DNA of 64,000 nucleotides, taken from CAWHYG01 sp963833505. GTDB lineage: Bacteria > Eisenbacteria > RBG-16-71-46 > CAIMUX01. Below, in pieces: positions 1 through 9,487 of this stretch. A model generated the notes under the pieces. That model was not told the DNA's origin. It searched no databases and saw nothing but the letters and a program-made list of their open reading frames with translations. Every line of letters begins with the position of its first letter. The stretch's first letter is position 1. The position numbers and the translations under genes were made by a program. The stretch covers positions 2,232,001-2,296,000 of the forward strand of contig CAWHYG010000007.1 in assembly GCA_963833505.1 (NCBI GenBank), written 5' to 3'.

Positions 1-1427
1 CACAAATTCGTGTGCCCGGCCGACGAGGGACGCTGCCCGGTGAGCGACCTCGGGCAAACGGTGGACAACTCCGAGCGCTTCCTCTTGACCGCCTCAGGAG
101 ATCGACGCTCGATCATCAAGACCGTTCGCCCGATGACCATCGGGGGCCACGCCTACCTGTTGGAGAGCTTCCTCGACATCACCGAACGCAAGCGTGCCGA
201 ACAGCAGCTGCGAGAAAGCGAGGAGCGCTACCGCGATCTCTTCGAGAACGCCACCGACATCGTCTACACCACCGACCTGGCCGGACGCTTCACCGAGCTC
301 AACCGGGTGGGACGGGAGATCCTCGGATATTCCCGGGGGGAAATCACCGGGTTGGACATTCTGGCAGATGACGGCCCCGGAGCATCGGGAACGAGTCGGG
401 CGGGCACACGCCCGGCTTCTGGCGGGAGCGTCCGATCTCACGCTGGAAGTGGAGCTGGACGCCAAGGACGGCCGCCGGGTGACGGTGGAGGTGAAACCCC
501 GCCTCATCCGTGAGGGAGACCAGCCCGTCGGAGTCCAAGGCATCGCGCGCGACATCACGGGCCGGGACGCCGCCGAAGCCGAATTGCGACACGCGCAGAA
601 GCTCGAGTCGGTCGGCCGCCTGGCTTCCGGAATCGCACACGAGATCAACACGCCGATTCAATTCGTCGGAGACAACGTTCGTTTCCTGGCAGGAGGCCTT
701 CGCCTCCCTGGGCACCCTCCTGGCCAGATCCCGGGACCTCAGGAGCGCACTTGCCTCCGGCGGAAACGTCGCCGAACTCGCGGCTGAAACGCAACGCCTC
801 GAGGAAGAGCTGGAGTGCGACTACCTGCTGGAAGAGCTTCCCCGGGCGATCGCCGAGACGCTCGAGGGGGTCGAGCGGGTGGCGACCATCGTGAACGCCA
901 TGAGGGAGTTCGCCCATCCCGCGAGCAAAGAGATGGCCGGCGCCGACCTGAACAAGGCGCTCTTGGGCACGCTGGCGGTGGCCCGGCATGAGCTGAAGTA
1001 CGTGGCGGAAGTCGAGACGGACTTCGGAGACCTGCCGTTGGTCGTGTGCCGCCTGGGCGACCTGAACCAGGTCTTTCTGAATCTCCTCGTGAACGCGGCC
1101 CACGCCATCGGCGAGGTCGTGAACGGCACCGACGAAAAGGGCCGCATCCACGTCCGTACCAGGTCGGAAGGCGACAGGGTCCTGATCAGCATTTCCGACA
1201 CGGGCGCCGGCATTCCGGAGGACATCCGGAGCCGCATCTTCGATCCGTTCTTCACGACCAAGAAGCTGGGTCGGGGAACGGGTCAAGGCCTGGCGATCGC
1301 GCGGTCGGTGGTGGTGGAACGCCACCAAGGGACGCTGACCTTCGAGACCGAGGTCGGCAAGGGAACGACGTTTCACCTTCGGCTGCCGGTGAACCCGATG
1401 GAGGCCCCGCTCCGGAAGGCCGCTTGA
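1..1427 (+). CDS. PAS-domain sensor histidine kinase, 5' end outside window, two frame breaks
   Basis: The reading frame is already open at base 1, so the N-terminus is missing. Visible parts in order: the end of a PAS-like domain with two CP pairs and a DNSERFLL stretch, a second PAS domain (SEERYRDLFENATDIVY), an H-box (GRLASGIAHEINTP, phosphoacceptor His), an N-box (NQVFLNLLVNAAHAI) and ATP-lid motifs (DTGAGIPEDI, then GTGQGLAIA). This is a HisKA plus HATPase_c kinase expected to phosphorylate a response regulator that is not in view. The frame moves by one base near 357-363 (CATTCTG) and again near 686-692 (CTGGCAG). Dropping one base at each site gives one continuous 475-codon reading. 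The domains are otherwise intact, so I read the breaks as likely sequence errors, although pseudogenisation is possible. Confidence 0.85.
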
Positions 1428-1602
1428 CGGAGACGACGGCCGTTCAACAGATCACTCAAAGCGCCCCATCGAACCGAACCGCGCCTTCTGTTCCCCCCTC
1501 GCCGAAATAGACGCGTCACGGTCCGACGCCAAGGGTCCGCCGTCGATTCTCCCGTGCCTCGCGGTGGGCGATCTCGAATCATGCGGGCCAGCAAACAAAC
1601 GG

Positions 1603-2245
1603 TCAGCGCTCTCCCGCCGCCTGCGCGTAGGTGTCGACGAGCGCCCGCGCCATGCCCTCCTCCGTCTCCGTATCGATCAGGGCGGCTCCGGCGTCGCTCT
1701 CAATCTGGCGCAGTTCCTCATTGGTGAAGCCGGCGATCCCCTTTCTCGCCGACAGGACCTTGGACCACTTCTGAAGGGCCAGCCACCTCTCCAGCGTGCG
1801 CTCCTGCTGGTTCAGGAACTGCGTCTGAAGCAGATAGGTCGTGGTGTATGCCTTGACTTCCGAATACTTCAGGTACGCGACGGCTCCCGTGGCGGCGGCG
1901 CTGCTCCAGGCGAAGGAATCCAAGGGAAAGAGCCCGAAGGACCAGTCGAACTCGTGCGGCACCGCGGATCGATTCCGCCGGAGGTCCTCGACCCCGCTGA
2001 TCGTGTTCTTCAGCCGGTCCTCCGCGTCCGGAGCCAGGGCGAGGCCCTCTCTGCAGGCGGGCGCGATTTCCCCGGATCTCCGCCGCGAGGTTGCTCCGGG
2101 CCTCCCGGGCCAGAGAGCGATGATGCTGCCATTCGAGCAGACCCTCGAGGGAGAGAGCGATCAGGATGCCGATGATGACCGTCAGCAGATGTACGCAGAA
2201 CTCCTTGAAGGAGTGAATGGCCGCTTGAGGCGGATGGATTTCCAT
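1603..2245 (-). CDS. Small membrane-anchored protein of unknown function, one frame break
   Basis: The start at 2245 opens MEIHPPQAAIHSFKEF, followed by one hydrophobic segment (VHLLTVIIGILIALSLEGLL) and then charged helices rich in Arg and Glu. This N-terminal pattern is common in small uncharacterised single-pass membrane proteins of Bacteroidetes-like and Gemmatimonadetes-like bacteria. I give no function. The first ~60 residues and the remaining C-terminal part lie in adjacent frames. The switch is near 2046-2056, and removing one base there gives a continuous 213-residue protein. The C-terminal half (PHEFDWSFGLFPLDSFAWSS) reads as normal coding sequence. The gene converges on the kinase upstream. 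Confidence 0.6.
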
Positions 2246-2605
2246 GCCGCCAGCATAGAAGAGGCCCGGCCCGGTAGCAAGCCGGCCGCACGGGCGTCCG
2301 GCTGCACGGACCCAGGTCGGCGGGTATCTGGGTGGCCGGGAGCTGTTCGCGCTCGAGGCCGTACAAGGGCGATTGACGGCGGTCACGGATGCGGGGATCC
2401 GGCACCTTGATCGCCGCCGCCCAACAGCCGGTGCAACCAGGGGCGTCGGATCCGCCTGTCATGCGAGCGTTGTGCTTGCCCTCACTCTTCGACATACGGC
2501 ATGAGTATGCCTGCGTCGTTCTGGCTGTTTCGTTGCGAGCCGCGCTCGAAGGGGATCCTCGACGAGCAAGCCGGGCGCCGGCCGTCGCACCATCGGACGG
2601 GGACT

Positions 2606-3550
2606 TCAGCGGGCGCCCGAAATGTGGCTGAGACGACCGGCCAGACGGCCGGCTTGCGCGTTGTGCCGACCGTGCAGATCCCGCACGCGGGCCAGAGCGG
2701 TCCTCGCGGCCGCGGCGTCACCGAGCAGAAGCTCCGCCTGGGCGAGCTGCCAGCTCGACTCCTCCTGCACCTGCGTCGTGCGCGCCTGGGCGACCGCGCG
2801 CGTAAGCGCCGGCACGGCATCCGAAGGTCGTCGCAGCAGGAGCAACGAGGAACCCAGGTAGAGCCACGCTTCTGGATGATCGGGACGGGCAGCGGTGACC
2901 TCGCCGAAGAGCGTGGATGCCCGTTGATAGTCCGCCCCGGCATATGCGTGCAGCGCTTGGGCGAAGAGCCGTGCGTCCGGGGCCGCGGATCCGCCGCGTA
3001 GTGTCGGTTCCTCGGCCGGCAGCCGCTCGACCATCGCGAGATCCTCCAGGCGCGACCCCGGCCTCGACGAAGCGTGAACCAGCAGGATGAGAATCACGGC
3101 AGCGGCCGCGACCAGGCCGGCGCTCGCCCAGATCCACCCTGGCCGACCCGCCTGCGACAGCCCGCGCAGCCAGCGCGCCGTTCGGCTCGCAATGGTCTCC
3201 GGCTCGAGCGCGGTTTTCCAGGACGCAGGATCGGGGACGCCGGCGGTGCGCCGCGCCCATGCCAGCTCATCGCGGCAGGACGGGCAGCCCTCCAGGTGGG
3301 CGGCCTCCACCGGTTCCAGCGCAGGTCCCGCGTCGAGCGACAGGTCTACCAACCGGTCGGGCCGAAGATGTCGGGCTCCTTGCGCCTCCACGTCGTCGAC
3401 GAGGCGCCGCAGGAACTCCAATTCCCCGCGGCATTCCGGGCAGACGCGGAGGTGCTCATGAACCTCCTGCGTCCGGGGCCCGGCCAAGCGGCCCGTCGCG
3501 AGGTCCATCAGATCGTCGCGGACCTGCTCATGTTCGTTTGAGGAAGTCAT
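2606..3550 (-). CDS. Anti-sigma factor with two zinc-finger motifs, one TM helix and TPR-like tail
   Basis: A 314-residue protein. Residues 33-40 (H-x3-C-x2-C) and 85-92 (H-x3-C-x2-C) form two zf-HC2-type motifs, the usual sigma-binding module of ZAS-family anti-sigma factors. A hydrophobic helix at about 137-160 anchors it in the membrane. The outer part, roughly 190-310, contains helical pairs such as FAQALHAYAGADYQRASTLFGEV and AWLYLGSSLLLLRRPSDAVPAL, which look like TPR units. The gene starts three bases after the sigma gene stops, so the two are almost certainly co-transcribed. The inferred role is to hold the sigma factor at the membrane until a periplasmic signal arrives. Confidence 0.8.
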   Translation of the reverse strand: MTSSNEHEQVRDDLMDLATGRLAGPRTQEVHEHLRVCPECRGELEFLRRLVDDVEAQGARHLRPDRLVDLSLDAGPALEPVEAAHLEGCPSCRDELAWARRTAGVPDPASWKTALEPETIASRTARWLRGLSQAGRPGWIWASAGLVAAAAVILILLVHASSRPGSRLEDLAMVERLPAEEPTLRGGSAAPDARLFAQALHAYAGADYQRASTLFGEVTAARPDHPEAWLYLGSSLLLLRRPSDAVPALTRAVAQARTTQVQEESSWQLAQAELLLGDAAAARTALARVRDLHGRHNAQAGRLAGRLSHISGAR

Positions 3551-3553
3551 TCT

Positions 3554-4315
3554 CTACGACTCTCGAAGCCCCTCCATCCAAGATGTATCCGCCACCGCGG
3601 ACAAAAACGATGCAGGGCGCCCGGCGATTTTCACCTGGGGGTCCGTGGTCACCCGTGGTCGGTCGGACCACGACCTTGAGACCGGAAGCGGCGAGACCAG
3701 AGGTCCAAAAACGCCTCGGGGAACAGCCGTGGCGGAACCGCCGAAGGACAAGGCCAGCATCGTCGATGCCACGAGAATCCCCCCCGCGATCTCGCGGGCC
3801 ACCGCCAGGCACCGAGACAACCTGGATCGGACCGAGGACTCGGCCAGTCCCAGCTCGGCCGCCAGGTCCTGGGCACTGGCGCCGTCGAAGAAGCTGCGTT
3901 CGAGAAGTTCCCGGCAGACCGGGGTCAGCTTGATCAGGATGCGATGGAGCAGGGTCCGCTTTTCCGGGTCAGGCGCTCCTGCCGGCTCGGGAGACGCCAC
4001 GGCCTCACGCCGCTTCCGCCGCGCCTGGCTTCGGTAGAGCTGGATGCGAGTTCCCCGGACGATGGAATAGAGCAGTCCCGGCAGCGATCCCCCGGGGCGG
4101 AATTGATGGACGTCATGCATGAAGAAACGGCGGGCCGCTTCCTGTGCAACATCCTGCCAGTCCGGCTCTCCGGATCCGTGGACGCGGCAGAGATAGCGCG
4201 AAAACCCCTCGATCAGATCCAGGATTCCGCGTTCGGCCTTCTTGTCTCCCGACCGCAACGCCGCGATCAGCGACATGGAGTCGATCGGCTCACTCTTGTT
4301 CGCGCGCGTGTTCAT
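3554..4315 (-). CDS. ECF RNA polymerase sigma factor with hydrophobic C-terminal extension
   Basis: From the start at 4315 the protein is 253 residues. Region 2 is seen at about 30-95 (DWQDVAQEAARRFF, LLYSIVRGTRIQLYR). Region 4, with its helix-turn-helix, is at about 125-175 (ELLERSFFDGASAQDLAAELGLAESSVRSR read in pieces). ECF sigmas normally end soon after region 4. Here about 80 residues follow, including a hydrophobic stretch at 176-193 (EIAGGILVASTMLALSFGG) and a Pro/Ser/Arg-rich tail. The longer upstream frame lacks support, and the chosen ATG gives a normal sigma N-terminus. The anti-sigma gene follows directly. The tail could tether the sigma factor to the membrane. Confidence 0.82.
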   Translation of the reverse strand: MNTRANKSEPIDSMSLIAALRSGDKKAERGILDLIEGFSRYLCRVHGSGEPDWQDVAQEAARRFFMHDVHQFRPGGSLPGLLYSIVRGTRIQLYRSQARRKRREAVASPEPAGAPDPEKRTLLHRILIKLTPVCRELLERSFFDGASAQDLAAELGLAESSVRSRLSRCLAVAREIAGGILVASTMLALSFGGSATAVPRGVFGPLVSPLPVSRSWSDRPRVTTDPQVKIAGRPASFLSAVADTSWMEGLRES

Positions 4316-4532
4316 TTGCGATCCAAACAGGACAACACCGGCTTTTCGGAAACAAGAAAAAACGCAACGGACCGGCCCGCGGCAGCGGATGCGTCGATGA
4401 AACCGGACGACGGTCCCGATCCGCGTCCGGTGAGGCCCGAGCGGGAGACAGGCTCCCGCGGCGCAAGTCGGGAGAGTCAGCGCTTCGACGGACCTCACGT
4501 CTCAATTTGGAATTCGAAAGGAGAGCAGGAAG

Positions 4533-5309
4533 ATGCTTCGCAGGACTATCGAATCAAGGCCTTGTGGATCCTTCAAGGCGGGTTTCTGGAAGATCGCCGC
4601 ACGGCGAGCCGCGGGAACAGCCGCTCTCTTCACCGGGCTTGCATGCCTTTTGTCCACCGCCGCGTTCACCGGCTCGGCTCGGGCGGGCAACCTCGCCATC
4701 GGGGACTATTCCTTCGAGGATCCGGTGCTGGGTCCCGACGGCTTCTCGATGGCCGGGTGTCCGAGCTGGACGAATCTGGGTCCAGACGGCGCGCAGGGCA
4801 ACGTCTACAACGGCGCCTCGGGGTGGTACAGCAACTTCCCCAAATTCGTCGACGGAAATCAACTGGGGTTGATCGACTGCACGGTGGGCGCCGGCAATCC
4901 CCGGGGCTACAAGCAAACCCTCGGCAACAACTACCAGATGGGGATGAGCTACACCTTGACGCTGGCGGTCGCAACGGGAACCGGAAGCGGCCTCCCTGAC
5001 AAAACCGGCGGCGGGAACTTCGTCCTGGAGCTCGGTTACCCGGACGGCAAAGGAGGCTGCATCTCGCTTCAGGCCACGACCATCCCCCTGGGCAACCTCA
5101 AGGACGATGCGCTGCAGGAGTACACAGTCACCGTTCCCAACCCCGGCAAGAACGCCGTCGGCCAGCCGATCGTGGTGGTGCTCCGCGACGACGGGGTCTG
5201 CAAGACCGGCTGGTACGTCTTTGACAATGCCAGGGTCGCGGAGATGAATGCCAGTCCGTCGCCTCTCCGGACCACGTCCTGGGGAGCGGTCAAGGCCGGC
5301 TATCACTAG
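4533..5309 (+). CDS. Secreted protein with WG-type C-terminal tag, unknown function
   Basis: A 258-residue protein starting at 4533, a few bases after a purine-rich ribosome site. Arg-rich residues 9-26 precede a hydrophobic core (GTAALFTGLACLLSTAAFTG), and likely cleavage follows near SARAG, giving a long signal peptide. The mature part (IGDYSFEDPVLGPDGFSM) resembles carbohydrate-binding-module-like or choice-of-anchor beta-sandwich proteins that begin with 'VxNxSFExP'. It has five Cys. The protein ends TTSWGAVKAGYH, matching the terminal tag of three other secreted proteins nearby. The function is unknown, and a surface or cell-envelope location is inferred. Confidence 0.7.
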   Translation: MLRRTIESRPCGSFKAGFWKIAARRAAGTAALFTGLACLLSTAAFTGSARAGNLAIGDYSFEDPVLGPDGFSMAGCPSWTNLGPDGAQGNVYNGASGWYSNFPKFVDGNQLGLIDCTVGAGNPRGYKQTLGNNYQMGMSYTLTLAVATGTGSGLPDKTGGGNFVLELGYPDGKGGCISLQATTIPLGNLKDDALQEYTVTVPNPGKNAVGQPIVVVLRDDGVCKTGWYVFDNARVAEMNASPSPLRTTSWGAVKAGYH

Positions 5310-5391
5310 GCGGGGCAGGACGGGAGCGGTTCCTGTCTCGCCATCGGTGACCCGATCCGCGGCGCATCGCTGATCGTGGGAACAAGGAAAC

Positions 5392-5425
5392 AAGGAGGAG
5401 CCCTGAATCCACGGGGCTCCTCCTT
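5392..5425. terminator. Bidirectional rho-independent terminator
   Basis: A perfect 12-bp stem (AAGGAGGAGCCC with GGGCTCCTCCTT) encloses a 10-nt loop and is followed by CCTGTTGT. It sits between two convergent genes ending at 5309 (+) and 5441 (-), where a shared terminator is expected. The T-tract is weak on the plus strand; the minus-strand tail (TTGTTTCCTTGTTCC) is richer in T. Confidence 0.75.
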
Positions 5426-5440
5426 CCTGTTGTCAGGCCG

Positions 5441-6239
5441 CTACCGATAGCTGTTCTTGATCCTGCCCCACGTACGGAATTGGGCCTGCCGCTCCGGCAC
5501 CGACGAGGCGTTCGGGCACGGATCCGGATGGCAGCTGCCGCCCAGGAACGTCCCGCCGCGCGCGCCGCAATCCAACGTGCTCAGGATCAGGCAGGTCCCA
5601 TCCCGGAAACAGCAGGCGCCATCCACGTCTCCCGGACAGGCGTGCTGGCCCGGCTTGTTGAACCCGAGCGTTCCATATCCGGCGATCCGATCCATGACCG
5701 CCGGCACCGAATCGTCAAAGAAGCACGGGTCGCCCGCCGGATGCGGGATCAGGGCGAACACGGTCCGGATCCTTGTAGTAGTTGTACCCTGCAAACCAGT
5801 AGGCTTCGAGGAGCAGCTTTGTCTGCGTGATATTCCAGGTGATTGAATCGCCGGTGTTCGGGGCCGGCCACGAGGTTGGAGGGTCCGGCGCCTCGGCGTC
5901 GGCACAATTCCCGTGGGCGGTGATCACGAGGCCGTTACCATCCCCGTATTCGTTATCGTAGGTGATGCCGAATCGGAATCCCCTAAGACGCGGGTGGCTT
6001 TCGTCCGGAAAGGCCGCGTAGACCTTCCAGACTTTCTGGTTGTCGGGCGATGCATTGTCGATCTCCGTCACCAAGTCCAAACACCTGTAAGGCTCCATAC
6101 CCTTTCCGCATTCATCCTGCATGGGAACGTAGGTCAGATTGGCGCTGCCCAAAGTGATCCCCCCACCGGCGTTGGGGCCGGCCGATGCAAGAGTGCTGGC
6201 GAGCACGACCAGGAGATACGCAACCAAGAGCGGTCTCAT
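5441..6239 (-). CDS. Secreted Cys-rich protein, copy 1, WG-type C-terminal tag, one frame break
   Basis: The start at 6239 has a GGAGG site upstream. The N-terminus (MRPLLVAYLLVVLASTLASA) is a clean signal peptide. The body is a novel-looking domain with W and Y residues (SWPAPNTGDSITWN, EAYWFAGYNYY), followed by a Cys-rich segment (DGACCFRDGTC, DCGARGGTFLGGSC, HPDPCPN). Segments of this last type recur in surface proteins of FCB and planctomycete-like bacteria. The protein ends FRTWGRIKNSYR. The frame slips at about 5765-5768 (CCGG where the twin gene has CCG). Removing one G restores 265 residues, close to the intact twin's 263. Confidence 0.75.
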
Positions 6240-6300
6240 GACGGTCCTCCTTGCCCGGGGGGCGACCCCCGTCGCCCGACGCAGTGTTGCCTTGTTCGCG

Positions 6301-7092
6301 CTACCGATAGCTGTTCTTGATCCTGCCCCAGGTGCGGAACTGAGCCTGGCGCTCCGGCACCGACGAGGCGTTCGGGCACGGATCCGGATGGCAGCTGCCG
6401 CCCAGGAACGTCCCGCCGCGCGCGCCGCAATCCAACGTGCTCAGGATCAGGCAGGTCCCATCCCGGAAACAGCAGGCGCCATCCACGTCTCCCGGACAGG
6501 CGTGCTGGCCCGGCGTGTTGAACCCGAGCGTTCCATATCCGGCGATCCGATCCATGACCGCCGGCACCGAATCGTCCAAGAAGCACGGGTCGCCCGCCGG
6601 ATGCGGGATCAGGGCGAACACGGTCGGATTGTTGTAGTAGTTGTATCCTGCAAACCAGTAAGCTTCGAGGAGCTGCGTCGTCTGTGTGGTATTCCAGATG
6701 ATGGCATCGCCGGTGTTCGGGGCCGGCCACGAGGTGGGAGGGTCCGGCAGCTCGAAGTCGGCGCAATTCCCGTGGGCCGTGATCATGATGCCGGTGTAAT
6801 CGCTGATGTCATAGGTGACGCCGAACACGAACCCCTTGAGACGCGGGTGGCTTCCGTCCGGAAAAGCCGCGTAGACCTTCCAAACCTTCTGGTTCTGGTC
6901 CGACGAGTCGTCCATCTCGGTCACCACCTGGGAACAGCTCGCGGGCAAGGTGCCCTGTCCGCACTCATTCTGCTTGGGCATGTAGGTCAGGTTGGCGTTA
7001 TGGACGAGGATCGTGCCGCCGGCGTTGGGACCGGCCAAGGCCGAACTGCCTGCAAGCATGACCAGGAAAAACGCTACCAAGAGCGGCTTCAT
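6301..7092 (-). CDS. Secreted Cys-rich protein, copy 2, WG-type C-terminal tag
   Basis: An intact 263-residue protein. The start at 7092 is chosen because AGGAGGG lies just upstream and MKPLLVAFFLVMLAGSSALA then forms a complete signal peptide; an upstream ATG at 7116 would add a charged leader. The layout matches the twin gene 60 bases downstream: an aromatic-rich domain, a segment with paired cysteines (GACCF, DGTC, DCGARGG, GSCHPDPC), and the terminal FRTWGRIKNSYR. The final third is nearly identical in DNA to the twin, while the first half differs clearly. Both genes probably share one transcript. The function is unknown, and the protein is exported. Confidence 0.8.
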   Translation of the reverse strand: MKPLLVAFFLVMLAGSSALAGPNAGGTILVHNANLTYMPKQNECGQGTLPASCSQVVTEMDDSSDQNQKVWKVYAAFPDGSHPRLKGFVFGVTYDISDYTGIMITAHGNCADFELPDPPTSWPAPNTGDAIIWNTTQTTQLLEAYWFAGYNYYNNPTVFALIPHPAGDPCFLDDSVPAVMDRIAGYGTLGFNTPGQHACPGDVDGACCFRDGTCLILSTLDCGARGGTFLGGSCHPDPCPNASSVPERQAQFRTWGRIKNSYR

Positions 7093-7488
7093 GCCGATCC
7101 CTCCTCGCCGGACCACGCGGCCCAGAACGGTTTCATGTTGGTTCTCTGTCGGGCCTCGGAATCCCCTTCCCCGGTCTTTCCCGCTTGGAGCGTTCCGCGA
7201 GGATCATACGCGAAAACGGCTCCCGGCGGAACTGTGATTTCTCCGGCATCTCCGGCACGGCGCCGCCGTTCGGCGGTCGGCCCGGGGAAACTCGGAACAC
7301 CCCTTCAGAAAAGTCGTCAGGCGCTCGGAGCTCCCGGGCGGCCAATCCGTGGTGGTTGATGGCTCACCCCAACGCTCCCCGGGGCAGGCCGATTCGGCCA
7401 AGTGGCGGCGCCGATGGGTGTTCCTGCGGGTACGTTGCCCCCGATCGCCCAAGCGGCCCTGACGGTCGTCCTGTCGGCCGATCCGGTC

Positions 7489-7713
7489 TTTCACACCGCC
7501 ACGACGGTCAGCTTCCGGCTGCCTCTTCCGTCGGAGGTCCGGCTTAGCCCGTTCGATCCATCCCGTCGGATGGTCCGCTTGTTGACCGGCGCGTCGCTTT
7601 CTGCCGGAGCGCACGAGGTTCCGCTGAATGCGAATGGCCTTGCCGCCGGCGTTTACTTTCTGCGGTTCAGCGCCGCCGGAAGGCCTGCGGCCACAAGATT
7701 GGTGCTCCTAAGA
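7489..7713 (+). pseudogene. Orphan FlgD-like C-terminal domain remnant
   Basis: This frame reads FHTATTVSFRLPLPSEVRLS, then RRMVRLLTGASLSAGAHEV and GLAAGVYFLRFSAAG...TRLVLLR. That is the complete core of a FlgD/T9SS-type-A-like beta-sandwich, as found at the ends of secreted proteins elsewhere in this window. No body or signal peptide precedes it, and the frame runs on without a stop into unrelated sequence until 8118. I read it as the tail of a lost secreted-protein gene. I see nothing else supportable from 7093 to 7488 or from 7714 to 8120. Confidence 0.55.
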
Positions 7714-8121
7714 AGAGCGACCGGATTGAGTGACACGGACGCCGCTGGCCCTGATGGGCTAAGCGGCGTTCGGCGCGCCTCGGAAGAACGTATCCATGCC
7801 GGATCAGGAGCCCCTGTCCGCCGGGTTGGACTTATGACAGCGCAAGTTGCGAACGGGTCGCGGCGGCTTAGCCTCCGGGCATGCCCCGCCAGTAGCCGGC
7901 CGATCGCCTCCAAGGCCACGACGCCGACGTGCCTGCGGACGAACGTAACCGGGTGTGATTTTCTGCGTTATCTGGTTCTCCGGGCTCGCGAGGCGCTTCT
8001 TGCCGCGGTGGCCGGTGCGACGGCGAGGCAACAGGGGAAAGCCGCCGTACGCCTCTCGACAGGCACCGAGCCCTTGACAGTCCCTGGAGTGATCGAAAAG
8101 CCGGTGTCCACTGCATAGTTC

Positions 8122-8130
8122 TGGTACAAT
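8122..8130 (+). promoter_or_regulatory. Extended -10 promoter element for beta-helix gene
   Basis: TGGTACAAT is an extended -10 (TGn plus TACAAT), about 44 bases upstream of the start at 8174. The -35 hexamer expected 17 bases upstream is poor, which fits an extended -10 promoter. Confidence 0.45.
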
Positions 8131-8173
8131 GATTCGGGGGTTAGCTATTCGTGATCGTAGCCAGGAGGGTCGC

Positions 8174-9487
8174 ATGCGCAGGATTCACTGGTTTGCCCAC
8201 GTGCTCTGTGCGTTCCTTTTCATGATCCCAGTCGCCTCGTTCGGCACGGTCTACATCGTCAGTCCCGATGGGACCGGAAACTTCCTCAAGATCCAGGACG
8301 CCATCAGTCACGCCGTCTCCGGCGACGAGATCATCGTGCGGCCCGGCGACTACGTCGAGAACCTGGACTACCAGGGAAAGAACCTCTATGTCCACAGCAG
8401 CGGCGGGGCCTCCGTGACGACGATCGACGGAAGCCAGGGCCTGGCCGGAGCAGCCAGTTGCGTGGCGTTTCACTCCGGTGAAACGCCGTCCGCCGTCCTC
8501 GAGGGCTTTCTCCTGCAAGGGGGGCAGGGAACGAACTACCCGGCCTATAACGTCATTACGGGCGGAGGTGTATACTGCGCGCACGCCTCTTGCACCATAC
8601 GCTCTTGTCATTTCACGCGGAACCACGCGGACAACGGCGCCGGGATGTTCCTCGAGTACGCGGCGTTGACCCTGACAGACTCCCAGTTCGACACCAACAC
8701 ATCCGACACCTACGGGGGCGCCATCTCCGCGGAACACCTGACCGGTTCCATTTCGGGCTGCATCTTCGACCAGAACCAAGCCGCTGCAGATGGCACGATC
8801 AGTTTTGGCCTGAACGTGAATGTCCAGGTGGTAAATTGCGATTTCGATGGTAACAAGACGAACTCAGGAGCGGGCCTGAACCTCGGACAATCCAGCAGCC
8901 AATGTACCGTTCAGAACTGCGTCTTTCACCGCAACGTGGCGGCGGAGCACGGAGGAGCGATCCGTCTGGATGGAGGGACTCTGCAGATTTCGGGGTGTCT
9001 GCTTTATGGCAACTACGCGTCGGTTGACGGAGGCGGGATCATCGCCCTCAACGGAGCCCTCGTATTCGCCCAGAACTGCACGCTCGATGCCAACCAGGCC
9101 GCACGCAACGGGGGCAACCTCGCAATCTGGGACTACTCCGCAATGGAGTTCGCCAACTCGATTTTCTCGAATGGCAAGGGAAATGGCGGCGTCTTCGTGG
9201 ATGGCGCGACCGGCGACTTCAACTGTTGCGATGCCTGGGCGAACCAAGCGGGAAACTATGTGGGTATTCCGGACCCGACCGGCAAGAACGGCGACATCGC
9301 CCTCGATCCCATCTACTGCGATGCGCCAGGCGGGAACTACACGATCGAGCCGGATTCTCCGTGCGCACCACACTCTCCTTCGGACCCGCAGTGCGACCTG
9401 ATCGGAGCCTATCCGGTCGGCTGCTCCGCGCCGGTGCCGGTGGCGACGATGTCGTGGGGGAGCGTGAAGCAGCGATTTGCGCGCTGA
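8174..9487 (+). CDS. Secreted right-handed beta-helix protein with WG-type C-terminal tag
   Basis: The start at 8174 (MRRIHWFAHVL) has AGGAGGG upstream and is followed by a signal peptide ending near VASFG; an upstream ATG in the same frame lacks such a site. The protein is 437 residues. VYIVSPDGTGNFLKIQDAIS is the standard opening of Omp/NosD-like parallel beta-helix proteins. About ten coils follow with the pattern GGGxxxxxxxxxxxxNCxFxxN (for example GGAIRLDGGTLQISGCLLYG). The helix ends with a Cys-containing cap (CCDAWANQAGNY, DPIYCDAPGGNYTI). The C-terminus is ATMSWGSVKQRFAR. A polysaccharide-binding or lyase-like surface role is possible, but I see no catalytic signature. It is a paralogue of the gene at 11133-12446. 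Confidence 0.82.
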   Translation: MRRIHWFAHVLCAFLFMIPVASFGTVYIVSPDGTGNFLKIQDAISHAVSGDEIIVRPGDYVENLDYQGKNLYVHSSGGASVTTIDGSQGLAGAASCVAFHSGETPSAVLEGFLLQGGQGTNYPAYNVITGGGVYCAHASCTIRSCHFTRNHADNGAGMFLEYAALTLTDSQFDTNTSDTYGGAISAEHLTGSISGCIFDQNQAAADGTISFGLNVNVQVVNCDFDGNKTNSGAGLNLGQSSSQCTVQNCVFHRNVAAEHGGAIRLDGGTLQISGCLLYGNYASVDGGGIIALNGALVFAQNCTLDANQAARNGGNLAIWDYSAMEFANSIFSNGKGNGGVFVDGATGDFNCCDAWANQAGNYVGIPDPTGKNGDIALDPIYCDAPGGNYTIEPDSPCAPHSPSDPQCDLIGAYPVGCSAPVPVATMSWGSVKQRFAR

